DNA of 64,000 bases, from NCBI GenBank assembly GCA_018992685.1, contig JACVGT010000021.1, positions 1 to 64,000 on the forward strand, in the 5' to 3' direction. Made by a program: the position numbers and the translations under genes. Positions within the stretch are counted from its first letter, which is position 1, and each line of letters begins with the position of its first letter. This document shows, piece after piece, positions 35,268 through 44,397 of this stretch. The stretch comes from Theionarchaea archaeon (GTDB lineage Archaea; Methanobacteriota_B; Thermococci; Methanofastidiosales; SZ-28-30). The notes beneath the pieces are model-generated. The model saw nothing but the letters and a program-made list of their open reading frames with translations, had not been told where the DNA came from and ran no database searches.

Positions 35268-35812
35268 TCTTGATCATGGATTTGAACCAGACGAGCCTGG
35301 GGTCTTGTGAATTCTGCCTCCCTTTGTACAGTATTGTCAGTGAGATAGAAGAATGTGTAATCCAGCACCACACCACAGCACAATCCTTCTCACCCTACAG
35401 CAAGATCATTCTGTCCGGCACTCCCTTGATGGACACTGAATACCTGGACCATGTTGATAACTTCCACTGGTTGGAGACCTGCAATATTCCTGTCCTGGGT
35501 ATCTGTGCCGGCATGCAGGTTATGGGGCTTGCCTTTGGTTCTGACCTGATACCCTGTCTGGAAATCGGGATGACACAGATCACTCCTCTGAAAGAGAATG
35601 CATTGGTTTCCCGCTCTTTTTCTGCCTACTCACTTCACAGGTATGGGATCTGTCCCAGCAGTGATTTCGATGTCCTGGCCAGGTCAGACCTCTGTGTCCA
35701 GGCAATAAAACACATACACCTCGACCTGTATGGGGTGCTGTTCCACCCTGAAGCGAGGAATAAAGAAGTGATCCAGACGTTTGTCCGTGAAGGGAGTACC
35801 TGTAGCAGGTAG
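35264..35812 (+). CDS. Class I glutamine amidotransferase-like protein
   Basis: A 182-residue GATase fold. Nucleophile elbow GICAGMQ with Cys, and the downstream His-Glu in LFHPEARN, so the Cys-His-Glu triad is intact. The protein is shorter and more diverged than GuaA-type subunits; no synthetase domain is attached. The start overlaps dph6 by 4 nt. Ammonia supply to Dph6 or to an unlinked enzyme is possible. Confidence 0.82.
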   Translation: MILIMDLNQTSLGSCEFCLPLYSIVSEIEECVIQHHTTAQSFSPYSKIILSGTPLMDTEYLDHVDNFHWLETCNIPVLGICAGMQVMGLAFGSDLIPCLEIGMTQITPLKENALVSRSFSAYSLHRYGICPSSDFDVLARSDLCVQAIKHIHLDLYGVLFHPEARNKEVIQTFVREGSTCSR

Positions 35813-35860
35813 GGGAGAATTGATCTTTTCTGCACGCTACTGTCGATATAACGTGTCTCT

Positions 35861-38473
35861 GTGAAGCTCAAAGGAAAGATTTTTGTGCTGGTCATTCCAG
35901 ATATCTGTATGTATGTCTGGCTGGGGACTATCATTCTCTTAATTGCACTTGAAATTGCGTATTTCCGAGCGGGCAGGAGAAATAAGGTAATTGATCAATT
36001 CGAAAGTGACATACGAATCCTCCTTCTGATTGTCGTCATTGTGGGCTCCTACATTCTATTCCTCAGTATTTCCCTCTATCATATCACAAGTTTCATTGGC
36101 TCTGGCGAACTGAAATATCTGGCGTGCTCTCTCTACTTTCTATCTCCTCCTCTCCTTGGAGTCCTCCTGTATCTTTTCTTACCTCAGATATATGGGAGAT
36201 CAATCGTGTCGAAGGATGTGCCCGCCCCGGATGTACCACCAACCGACACTGTCCCCACCTTGAGCAGGCTCTTGGGCCTTGAGACTATCCCTCACATCAA
36301 GAAATGCTCATCCACGAGCTCTCCCGCAATGTATGGAAGAAATGCAAGAGGTTCAGTCCTCATACTTGGCGACATGCACTTCCTCACTGAAGAAGAGCAG
36401 AAAGCAGTTATTGTCCATGAACTCTCCCACATAAACCAGGGGGATATTGGGTTCTACACCTGGCTCACCCTGCTCTTGAAAGCATTTTCCTTCTGGATGC
36501 TCCTGTACCCTGCAGCAGTTTATTTCAGATACAGAGTTCCTCCCCTTTTCGCCATTGAGACCTCAGGGTTCGTTGTGTTCATCCCTGTTTTGTTCGTGCT
36601 GCTTTTTCTCCTGAAGAATTCCCTTTTCAGAATCAGAGAATCAATAGCAGATGCGTATGCAGTTCTCCACGGGATGGGGGATCCTCTGGAAAGAGCATTG
36701 ATAAAGTATTCAACTCTGGAAACGTCGAAGAAGAGGGGCTTCAGTCTACACTTTTACAGTGGAGTCACCTCAAGCAGTGTGATGGCAGGCCACCCCCCTC
36801 TCCTCAATCGACTTCACAACATCAAAGCCCGAACTTACCTCACCGAGGCGAGCACCAATTTATCCACTGAAGCCGCCCTGTGGACAGGCATTGCTGCTGC
36901 ATTCTTCTATCACTGCATGGTTCGAAGCTTCATATATATCCATACAGGTGTTGTGGACTCTCTTCCTTCTGATACACTATCACACATGATGTGGCTTGTC
37001 CTCTTCTTGTCGATAGTCAATGTGGTGGGAGCTTCATACGCGGTTCCTGCTTCTAAGGCTTCGATGCTCTTCATGGATCTGGGACACGGGGACTTTGTTG
37101 TACCACTCCTGAGAAACATGGGGATCACCCTGGCAGCTGCTGTGGTTACCGGCTATGTTCTCTCCCTATCCACGCAGTTCACCAGCCAGATCATATCCGG
37201 AGTGGTGGGTGGATTCCTATTTTGGGTCTTGGGATTTGTAGGAGCCCGAAGAACAGATTTCAGTCATGGGGATACATATCTGGTGCTTGCTCCACTATCA
37301 CAGGCACTCATCTTCTGGTACCCGCTGAAGAAGATATATTCTCTTGCAGGGATGCAGCTGGACGCACAGTTTTACTTTTCATTGCTGGCAATACTCGTCC
37401 TGTCTTTAACAGTGGTGCTTATCCTCACCGTGAAGGGTATGCTTCTCATGGAAAGGAATGACAGAATCCTCATGCTCTTTAAGAAGACAAAGGAATTCCC
37501 TGGAACAAATGATCTCATCTTCATCATACTGGTGGTACTCACCCTGTTAGTTCCTGGAGTGGTGGCCTTCGGAACATATATGATTTCCTTTCTTGTGGAT
37601 GGATTGAATATTTTCCCCTTCAGAAATATACCCATGTACAGTATTATCGCAGTTCTTGGGATTTATGGACTCAAGAATGCAGACATACTGTTCTTCAGCA
37701 AGCTGGCTTTCCTTGTAGATATCCTGTCTGGAAAAGGCATCGATGACACTGACCGGAGGTTCATTGGCCACGTAATTGAGAAGTATCAATCACCAGACGG
37801 TGGATTTGACTATGCTGGAATTGGATTCTCCAATCAAAAAGATACTTACTACTTTGCCAGGACGGCTGAAATCTTGAACCTCCCATTGGACATCCGGAAG
37901 ATAGAGAGGTGGATAAAATCCACGGAAACGCATACGGGAGGAGTCGCACTATTTGCCGGGGGTAATCCGAGGATAGAGGGGTTGTACTACGCTCTGTTAA
38001 CATCAAACGTCCTCCATCCGGATGAATCCCTGGAAAAGGAAATGCACAAGAAATGGGTAATCTCCCATTTCAACGGCCATTGTTTCGATTTTGAGTATGA
38101 TACAGCTCCACGGTTCCTCCAGACATGCTGGGGTGCACAAGTCTTGTACTTGCTCGGTGGTACAACGGAAATTGATACGAATGGCCTGGCACAATGGATT
38201 ATTGCTCAGTTCAATAGAAATTCCACTCCTCGAGAAGCTTTTTTTGCTGCATGTACCCTCAAAAGCCTGAAGGCGTCACGAGACCCAGCGCAGCAGTGGC
38301 TCTCAGCCAATACCAGCGTTCTGCACACTCGCGTCGACAAGAACTTGGAGGATATCTACTACTACATTAAGGTGATGAGAGCAGGTGGTGAGGCTCCCCC
38401 TCCCTTGGTATTGGAGCAGGCATTGCGGGACCTTGTGAAAACAAGGAAAGAGTATTCTAATTCTGGGTCATGA
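35861..38473 (+). CDS. M48-type membrane metalloprotease fused to a barrel-like domain
   Basis: An 870-residue protein. Residues about 15-105 hold three helices, then an M48 peptidase core with HELSH at 186-190 and RIRESIADAYAVLHG supplying the third zinc ligand. Further membrane helices span about 330-600. From about 630 to the end lies a soluble domain with recurring DGGFDYAG-, TGGVALFAG- and GLYYALLTSN-type units, like alpha/alpha-barrels of the prenyltransferase/squalene-cyclase class. No Asp-rich catalytic motif is evident, so it may only bind. Start GTG at 35861 is provisional; an ATG at residue 18 is an alternative. Confidence 0.8.
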   Translation: MKLKGKIFVLVIPDICMYVWLGTIILLIALEIAYFRAGRRNKVIDQFESDIRILLLIVVIVGSYILFLSISLYHITSFIGSGELKYLACSLYFLSPPLLGVLLYLFLPQIYGRSIVSKDVPAPDVPPTDTVPTLSRLLGLETIPHIKKCSSTSSPAMYGRNARGSVLILGDMHFLTEEEQKAVIVHELSHINQGDIGFYTWLTLLLKAFSFWMLLYPAAVYFRYRVPPLFAIETSGFVVFIPVLFVLLFLLKNSLFRIRESIADAYAVLHGMGDPLERALIKYSTLETSKKRGFSLHFYSGVTSSSVMAGHPPLLNRLHNIKARTYLTEASTNLSTEAALWTGIAAAFFYHCMVRSFIYIHTGVVDSLPSDTLSHMMWLVLFLSIVNVVGASYAVPASKASMLFMDLGHGDFVVPLLRNMGITLAAAVVTGYVLSLSTQFTSQIISGVVGGFLFWVLGFVGARRTDFSHGDTYLVLAPLSQALIFWYPLKKIYSLAGMQLDAQFYFSLLAILVLSLTVVLILTVKGMLLMERNDRILMLFKKTKEFPGTNDLIFIILVVLTLLVPGVVAFGTYMISFLVDGLNIFPFRNIPMYSIIAVLGIYGLKNADILFFSKLAFLVDILSGKGIDDTDRRFIGHVIEKYQSPDGGFDYAGIGFSNQKDTYYFARTAEILNLPLDIRKIERWIKSTETHTGGVALFAGGNPRIEGLYYALLTSNVLHPDESLEKEMHKKWVISHFNGHCFDFEYDTAPRFLQTCWGAQVLYLLGGTTEIDTNGLAQWIIAQFNRNSTPREAFFAACTLKSLKASRDPAQQWLSANTSVLHTRVDKNLEDIYYYIKVMRAGGEAPPPLVLEQALRDLVKTRKEYSNSGS

Positions 38474-38568
38474 TGCAGGAGCAATCCAAGGGATCGAGAA
38501 TGAATCAGTGAAAGCCTCCAAGAAAGGCAAGGTGACAAACCTTATAAGCCGGTTAGCAAAGCTACTGC

Positions 38569-39639
38569 ATGCGGCAGAACAGAACCATCCGCCTGATTGT
38601 CCTTGTCCTTTCCATCTACTGTTTCTTGCTGAGCATTGATATCATGGGCGGAGCATTCAAGCTGCTCGGGGAAGGATTTTCCCTCAAACTCATTCAGATG
38701 ACCTCCAGTCCCTACGTTGGGCTTGTAGTGGGTATCTTATCCACGTCTGTTGTCCAGAGCTCCTCTGCCACCACTTCTGTGGTAGTATGTCTCGTGGGAG
38801 GAGGGAGTCTAACCATTTCGAACGCAATTCCCATAGTCATGGGGGCCAACGTTGGAACAACTGTTACCAATATCTTCGTTTCCTTTGGCCATGTCAGTCG
38901 GAAAGAAGAATTCAAGAGAGCCTTTGCTGGGGCGACGGTCCATGATTTTTTCAATTTATGCGCCCTACTGGTGTTGTTTCCTCTTGAAGTGAAATTTCAC
39001 TTCATTGAGAAGATGGCTTCCTTTATGGCAGAAGCGTTCAGCGACATGGGTGGACTGACTGTTGTCAGCCCGCTAAAACTGATCATTGCTCCCGCCAGTT
39101 CCAGGATTCTTCATATTCTGGGTCCCAAGATCGGCATTATTGCTGCGCTTATCCTCCTGTTTGCAGCCCTCAGGTACATTGTATCAAGCATGCGATTTTT
39201 CACCCTTGATCGATTCCAGGTGCTCCTGGACAGATTCTTATTCAAAAATGATGCTTCCAGCTTTGTCGTGGGGACTGTCACCACAGCAATTGTGCAGAGC
39301 AGTTCAGTGACCACATCCCTCATTGTCCCACTTCTGGGCTCTGGGTTGCTTACCCTGGAACAGGTCTATCCCTACACGCTGGGGGCCAATGTGGGCACCA
39401 CAGTGACCGCAATTCTCGCTTCATTGGTTACCAACCAGGTAGCTGGGGTGACGATAGCTTTCTCCCATCTCTTGTTTAATGTGTTCGGGATTACTCTGTT
39501 CTATCCTCTGAGAAGATTTCCCATCTTTTGCGCCCGATGGCTGGCTGGGTTAGCTGCAGAAAAAAAGATAGTTGCAATTCTCTTTGTGGTGATTACCTTT
39601 TATGTAATTCCTATTCTCTTGGTGTTCCTCAGTCCTTAG
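38569..39639 (+). CDS. Sodium-dependent phosphate symporter (NptA/PNaS family)
   Basis: A 356-residue membrane protein with inverted repeats, each containing a QSSS motif: VVQSSSATTSVVV and IVQSSSVTTSLIV, and GANVGTTVT in both halves. These are the Na+ and phosphate sites of the SLC34/NptA family. A CTTATAAG box lies about 26 nt before the ATG. Its 3' end overlaps the convergent PhoU gene by 11 nt, which fits a shared role in phosphate control. Confidence 0.92.
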   Translation: MRQNRTIRLIVLVLSIYCFLLSIDIMGGAFKLLGEGFSLKLIQMTSSPYVGLVVGILSTSVVQSSSATTSVVVCLVGGGSLTISNAIPIVMGANVGTTVTNIFVSFGHVSRKEEFKRAFAGATVHDFFNLCALLVLFPLEVKFHFIEKMASFMAEAFSDMGGLTVVSPLKLIIAPASSRILHILGPKIGIIAALILLFAALRYIVSSMRFFTLDRFQVLLDRFLFKNDASSFVVGTVTTAIVQSSSVTTSLIVPLLGSGLLTLEQVYPYTLGANVGTTVTAILASLVTNQVAGVTIAFSHLLFNVFGITLFYPLRRFPIFCARWLAGLAAEKKIVAILFVVITFYVIPILLVFLSP

Positions 39640-40306
39640 AGGCTGCTTTTTTCTTGTCGAACCCGATCCTATCAAATGGCTGCACCACGGTGGAGGCGAT
39701 ATTCTGCAGGTGGGCAGAAATTCTCCTGAGATACTCAGTGAGCAGTGCATAGACAATGGCTGTCTTGACGTCTACTGATTCCTCGCCATTCAATTTCCTC
39801 ACGACCTCTGTATGGAGTTGCTTCGTCTCCACGTGCATGGTCATCACGACTTGGGCCTTTTCCGCATCAGATTCTTCCAGTGCCCGGAGAGTGAGATCAA
39901 ACATGGAACTGATATTCTCGTGCATTTTTGAAAAGATGTCGAAATAGGGGGAAGGGTTCAGTGAGGTGGGATACATCAGCCCCAGCTGAGCGATGTTCTT
40001 GCAATAATCTCCGATACGCTCATAATCCACCGCAATGGCCAGCAGTACGAGAGAGGTTGAGATATCGGGAGCTGAGTTAATGGCCAGATACTGCAAGATC
40101 TCCCTGCGAACTTCCTTTACAGACGTATTTATCACTCGATCTTCTCTGCTAATGTCTTTCGCAATCTCATCTTTGTTTTCCACCAGGCATTTCACTGAAA
40201 GATCGTACATGCTCCTGGCCTGATTGTGCATTCGTTCAACTGCATTGAGGGCAGACTTGAGGATAGAACCCTTGAAAACTGCGTCGAAAAGCTCCTTGAA
40301 CATCAT
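39629..40306 (-). CDS. PhoU-domain protein
   Basis: A 225-residue all-helical protein with two PhoU repeats: SREDRVINTSVKEVRREILQ and LLAIAVDYERIGDYCKNIAQ in the first, and ALLTEYLRRISAHLQNIAST in the second. The E/D-xxxDYxRIGDY pattern carries metal ligands. PhoU proteins control phosphate transport; a fused version is often attached to Na/Pi symporters, here split into convergent genes. Leaderless ATG at 40306. Confidence 0.88.
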   Translation of the reverse strand: MMFKELFDAVFKGSILKSALNAVERMHNQARSMYDLSVKCLVENKDEIAKDISREDRVINTSVKEVRREILQYLAINSAPDISTSLVLLAIAVDYERIGDYCKNIAQLGLMYPTSLNPSPYFDIFSKMHENISSMFDLTLRALEESDAEKAQVVMTMHVETKQLHTEVVRKLNGEESVDVKTAIVYALLTEYLRRISAHLQNIASTVVQPFDRIGFDKKKAASKD

Positions 40307-40340
40307 GCTAGTAACTACCCACAATAGCTTAAAAGACTTT

Positions 40341-40559
40341 GTGAGCCTCAGGCCTCTCTGGGATGTCCCTGGCGAAGGAAGAATTGAAGAAGAGCCTCAC
40401 TATGATGGACTTCTTTTTGTATTTTATCCGGGATGGACTTCCCTGAGAACTCTGGCCAACAAAGCACTCAAGATCTTGAGGTGGAAAGAAAAAACCAGGC
40501 AAGAGAAACGACTTAGGAAGGAATTTTCACTGAATGAAACCTTCGTAATTGAGCATTAA
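40341..40559 (+). CDS. Possible small protein divergent from phoU
   Basis: A 72-codon frame from GTG 40341 (SLRPLWDVPGEGRIEEEPHY ... VFYPGWTSLRTLANKALKIL), basic toward the end. No ribosome site is evident and the nearest TATA-like box (CTTAAAAG, 40328-40335) lies too close for a leaderless start. The composition is protein-like, but nothing is recognised. Listed because it fills the space between phoU and the island. Confidence 0.3.
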   Translation: MSLRPLWDVPGEGRIEEEPHYDGLLFVFYPGWTSLRTLANKALKILRWKEKTRQEKRLRKEFSLNETFVIEH

Positions 40560-40766
40560 TGTTAATAACCTGATGATGAAATGAATATATCTTGGAAAAT
40601 TTCCTAGAAAGGTGGTATTTCTGTGATCTGAAGACACGTTTGACATTTCAAGTGGTATTCGATATGCAACACTCGCCATATACCAAGTTTGTTTTCGCGT
40701 AAATACGGAATGGATATTTTCAGCAAAGTATTTATATACAGCTTTCTAAGAGAGGCAGGGAATCCA

Positions 40767-41504
40767 ATGAACACATACATCGTGTCCTTGTTGAGCAGAA
40801 ATGGAAAGAAGGCTGTCGAATCGCTCAATTCCAATCTCAATTCAAAAGATCTGTTTTCTAAGATGCCTTCCACCATGAGCTTCGACGTAAAGTTCGATGC
40901 GGATGATGGCTACATTTTTGTTCTATCGGATGAGAAAGTGCCACTTAGCTTTTTCTACCTGAAAGAAGAACGATTCTACGACTTGAATACAGTGAATATA
41001 TTAAATTTAGATAGAATGAACTTTATGCTGAGTTTCGTAAAGGGAATTGGAATTTTGAGGCGTGGTGATCCCCTCAAGTACATTTCATCAGAAATAAATC
41101 CATTAATTGGTAGCTCTCTATTCAACGATCCAAGTATTCTTGAAATAAGGCAATTCAGCGACAAGGAGATGCAGTGGCAAACCTGGAAAGGAGATTTGGT
41201 GAGCATTACTCTCGAATTGCCCGATGCCAAGGTTATCTCAGTAAGAGGAAGAGAAATAGAATCAAAAATAGAGGAATTAGAGCTTTATCCGAATAATAAC
41301 AACAAGATAGCAGAAATCAGGATCCATAATGCGGATTTCAATAGATATATCACGATAAGAAGAAACGGAAAAATGAGGATTGCGCTATGGCCAGGTGAAA
41401 TCAAAATGGAAGATCTGAACGAAAAAACGTTATTCTCTCGATTCTCGAAAAGAATGATTAATCTTTATGAATACGTGCAACAGGCTGTGGGTGAGGAGCT
41501 GTGA
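40767..41504 (+). CDS. Unknown protein A of the HD/PRTase island
   Basis: A 245-residue soluble protein of unknown fold: an N-terminal MNTYIVSLLSRNGKKAVESL, mixed alpha/beta middle, and beta-rich C-terminal half. No catalytic motif, signal or membrane helix. TTTATATA at about 40731-40738 lies about 26-30 nt upstream of the ATG, giving the operon promoter. Its stop overlaps the start of the winged-helix gene (GTGA), so it belongs to the same system. Codon use is AT-rich compared with the metabolic operons. Function unknown. Confidence 0.6.
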   Translation: MNTYIVSLLSRNGKKAVESLNSNLNSKDLFSKMPSTMSFDVKFDADDGYIFVLSDEKVPLSFFYLKEERFYDLNTVNILNLDRMNFMLSFVKGIGILRRGDPLKYISSEINPLIGSSLFNDPSILEIRQFSDKEMQWQTWKGDLVSITLELPDAKVISVRGREIESKIEELELYPNNNNKIAEIRIHNADFNRYITIRRNGKMRIALWPGEIKMEDLNEKTLFSRFSKRMINLYEYVQQAVGEEL

Positions 41505-42670
41505 TAGATTTCTATGAGCTGAGCTTCTTGATTCCATTGATACTTCTACACGCGAGAGAAAACTCGATAAGGGGAGGTTTGGGTCGTTTCCAGATTGCAA
41601 AGATCTCGGCGTGGCTTCTTGTGAATTCAGGAATTTGTTCACTTCAAGAAAGAGTTTTCATATATAAGTTCGGCCCATATATCTCCGGATTTGAGAATGC
41701 ACTAGCTGATTTGATAAGACGCAACATAATTGAAATCATAATTGATAGTGAGGGGCAAACAAGATTCTGTATCACGGAGGATGGAAAAAGATGGATAATG
41801 TCTCGTCTCAGGGATCAAGATTCTAGTGGGAGTGAGGTCAAAGCAGCAGAAATCGATCGAATACTATTCACTCCGCTTTCTGACCTGATAGTGGATCTTG
41901 TAGAAAAGTCTCCTTTCTTCAAACCAATTAAATATGTTATTGGGGATAAAGAACTGATTAGGATATTCGATTGGACTAATTTCGGAGATGGCAGAATTCA
42001 TTCATATCATTATACACTCTTGCGCTCATTTTACCGATTGGAGGATTACTTCGACAGAGAGCGTTATGAAGCCGAAACGAAAATGACTGAGAATGATACA
42101 GACTATCAATTGAGGATAATAGACAATTCCGCCATACCAAATACTATGCACTTGGAAGATCTCATCCAAAATTGCAAAGAAAAACATACAATACGCTACA
42201 TTTTCAACAAGGAGAATCCTAGGAGTGTTGCAGAAGACAAGTTTGAGGGGAAGAATTACATTGGACATCTCTGGTATGTGTATAGTGCTATTGACATCAT
42301 TCACACACTGGCCGGATTAGCTCCGACTATAGATGAGATTGCTAGAGTTTGTCTTACAAATTATGAATATTCCATAAAAAAAAGACATGATTATTCCAAG
42401 AGAAGGAAAATGAGAGAAGGGGCTATCCGCTCTGACATGCAGAAATTGGTTAAATATGGTATCCTGAATAGAGGGAAAGTAAATAGGATGTTCATCTACA
42501 GTATTAGAGCAAGAAGAATAGTTGACAGCTATACCTCACAGACCTACTCACTGTTGAATCCTGAGAAGATACGAAATCTATATGAAGAAGTAATTAGACC
42601 TTCCCCCGCAAATGCCGAAATAATCAAGCAGATAATTGCGGAAGGAACGGAAGCGGCAATGGAGGTTTGA
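41501..42670 (+). CDS. Unknown protein B: YwgA/SocA-like winged helices
   Basis: A 389-residue protein with a winged helix at about residues 1-105: RFQIAKISAWLLVNSGICSL, YKFGPYISGFENALADLIRR, RFCITEDGKRWIM. The KFGPY...L...L pattern resembles YwgA/DUF4065 (SocA antitoxin-like) modules of toxin-antitoxin and phage-defence loci. A second winged-helix-like segment (AIRSDMQKLVKYGILNRGKV) lies near residue 305-325. GTG start at 41501 overlaps the previous stop by 4 nt. It may be a sensor or adaptor; the family comparison is from memory. Confidence 0.55.
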   Translation: MIDFYELSFLIPLILLHARENSIRGGLGRFQIAKISAWLLVNSGICSLQERVFIYKFGPYISGFENALADLIRRNIIEIIIDSEGQTRFCITEDGKRWIMSRLRDQDSSGSEVKAAEIDRILFTPLSDLIVDLVEKSPFFKPIKYVIGDKELIRIFDWTNFGDGRIHSYHYTLLRSFYRLEDYFDRERYEAETKMTENDTDYQLRIIDNSAIPNTMHLEDLIQNCKEKHTIRYIFNKENPRSVAEDKFEGKNYIGHLWYVYSAIDIIHTLAGLAPTIDEIARVCLTNYEYSIKKRHDYSKRRKMREGAIRSDMQKLVKYGILNRGKVNRMFIYSIRARRIVDSYTSQTYSLLNPEKIRNLYEEVIRPSPANAEIIKQIIAEGTEAAMEV

Positions 42671-42674
42671 TTAG

Positions 42675-44393
42675 ATGAATGAAGAACTTGACGAGTTGTT
42701 GAAATGCTTCTCTCGAAAACGTGTGATAAATTATTATCGAAGAGAGAGGGAAGCACAAGAATCAACCGACGGAGAATCACTGGAGGATATTCAACAAACG
42801 GCAGAAGAAGTGGACATGAAACTCCTCGATGATTTCTTACATTTCATGCAAACTAGAAATATTAACAAACTTGATGATAGTCTCTCAAAAAGAATTGAAG
42901 AATTCAGAAATTTTCTCACAAGAATCGAAGAAGAAATAAAAATAGAAGTCTCTTCAGCTACTCCTGAACAGAACGAGTACTACCAAGAGCTTATTCGAAT
43001 GCTTGAGAAACAGAGGCATTCAGTGGAACTCGTGAAGCAGACTTTTGGATCCTTGGAACCATTTGAATTATCAGGAGCCCTTCTAGACTACTTCGAAATG
43101 CTCAAGGAATTTCAAGAAGCAAGCTTTAAATATCAGCAAAACTACAGAGATCATTTGATTCATTCTCTGCGGGTTTTCCTCTTGATTATCTCGATTCTCA
43201 ATGCAATGGGTGATATTTGGATTTGTATTCTGAGAAGATTCCTTTGTAAGAATCTGCGAAATCTGGGCATAAGGATTAGTAAGAAGCAGTTTGCTGAAGT
43301 TCTCAATCCGGAAGAACTCTGGGATTGTTCAATACAAGGAGTTTCAATAATGTCTTTTTTCCATGATATCGGGATGGTCTATTCCAGATATAGGGAAATG
43401 GTGGATGGCTTGGAAGAAAGGATTTTTGCGGATAGATCTCGCACCGGCATGGAGGGAGACAGATCGATATTTACCTATAAGCCAATTCTTCGCTTGAAAC
43501 ATGAAGCTGTAGGGGAAATAAAAGGAAGAATATCCATTTTCAGTGAAGCACTGGGAAAAATGCATCCAGAATACGAAGAACTTACTACAATCTTAAATCA
43601 CGTGTTCGGGAGCATTGAGAATTCCGAGAAAGAAACTGAAGAAGCGGAAAGTGAGTCTCCTGCGTCCAATGACAAGAAACTCCACGGAGTTTATGCTTTG
43701 CTGAATATTTATACCTATCAAGTCATAGAGAGGCGTTTTCTAGATAGTATTAGAGATCTCGAAAGAGAATCTAAGGAAGTAGAGAGATATAGAAGCTCTG
43801 CTTTCAGAGCATATAGGTCAAATCTAGAATCTGGGGCTAAGATTCCTCCGGATACCCTGCTTGACAACGAATCAAGGGGAAACATAAATAAACAGAAGGA
43901 AATCCTTCGGACGCTAATTCTTTGCGAGGTGTTCAATTGTATTCTGATCCATGATATGGATGGATTTCCATACATGTCTCCGCTTAGTGAGCTATTGATT
44001 TTTGCTGACAACGCTCAAGAATGGAATCGGATTGCATTCGAAGGAGGGTGCAAAAAGCAATATGAAAAAGATCAGATAGAAATCTGCATCAACAAGTGTG
44101 AAAAGGCATGTTTGTTAATTCTAGACTTCTATGAAAAGAAGATGTTTGAAGGATCAGAATCTCTGAATACGCTAATGGATATGTGTACGAAAAGATACAG
44201 TTGTGAGATTGAAGCAGGCGTGTTTGGTATCTTCTATCGCATAAAGGCTAGTGATTACGAAACAAGACGTCCTTCCCAGGCAGTCTTTGTTTGTCCACAT
44301 CTGGAGGTGGGCAAAGGAAGAATTCCACTAGAGGACACAGGAGACATCAGCCTAGACATGTTTTGTCAATATTGTCAATACACTGATAGGTGA
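42675..44393 (+). CDS. Unknown protein C: HD-domain phosphohydrolase-like
   Basis: A 572-residue protein with a large HD-type core. Candidate metal ligands are H163 (RDHLIHSLRVF), H230-D231 (SFFHDIGMVYS), H337 (KLHGVYALL), H426 (ILIHDMDGF) and D445 (LLIFADNAQEW), which follow the H-HD-H-D order of HD phosphohydrolases. An N-terminal coiled coil (about 70-120) precedes it; a Cys-rich tail (VCPHLEV ... CQYCQY) may bind zinc. HD domains hydrolyse nucleotides or cyclic nucleotides. GGAGGT precedes the ATG. Full catalytic status is untested. Confidence 0.65.
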   Translation: MNEELDELLKCFSRKRVINYYRREREAQESTDGESLEDIQQTAEEVDMKLLDDFLHFMQTRNINKLDDSLSKRIEEFRNFLTRIEEEIKIEVSSATPEQNEYYQELIRMLEKQRHSVELVKQTFGSLEPFELSGALLDYFEMLKEFQEASFKYQQNYRDHLIHSLRVFLLIISILNAMGDIWICILRRFLCKNLRNLGIRISKKQFAEVLNPEELWDCSIQGVSIMSFFHDIGMVYSRYREMVDGLEERIFADRSRTGMEGDRSIFTYKPILRLKHEAVGEIKGRISIFSEALGKMHPEYEELTTILNHVFGSIENSEKETEEAESESPASNDKKLHGVYALLNIYTYQVIERRFLDSIRDLERESKEVERYRSSAFRAYRSNLESGAKIPPDTLLDNESRGNINKQKEILRTLILCEVFNCILIHDMDGFPYMSPLSELLIFADNAQEWNRIAFEGGCKKQYEKDQIEICINKCEKACLLILDFYEKKMFEGSESLNTLMDMCTKRYSCEIEAGVFGIFYRIKASDYETRRPSQAVFVCPHLEVGKGRIPLEDTGDISLDMFCQYCQYTDR

Positions 44394-44397
44394 TTCT

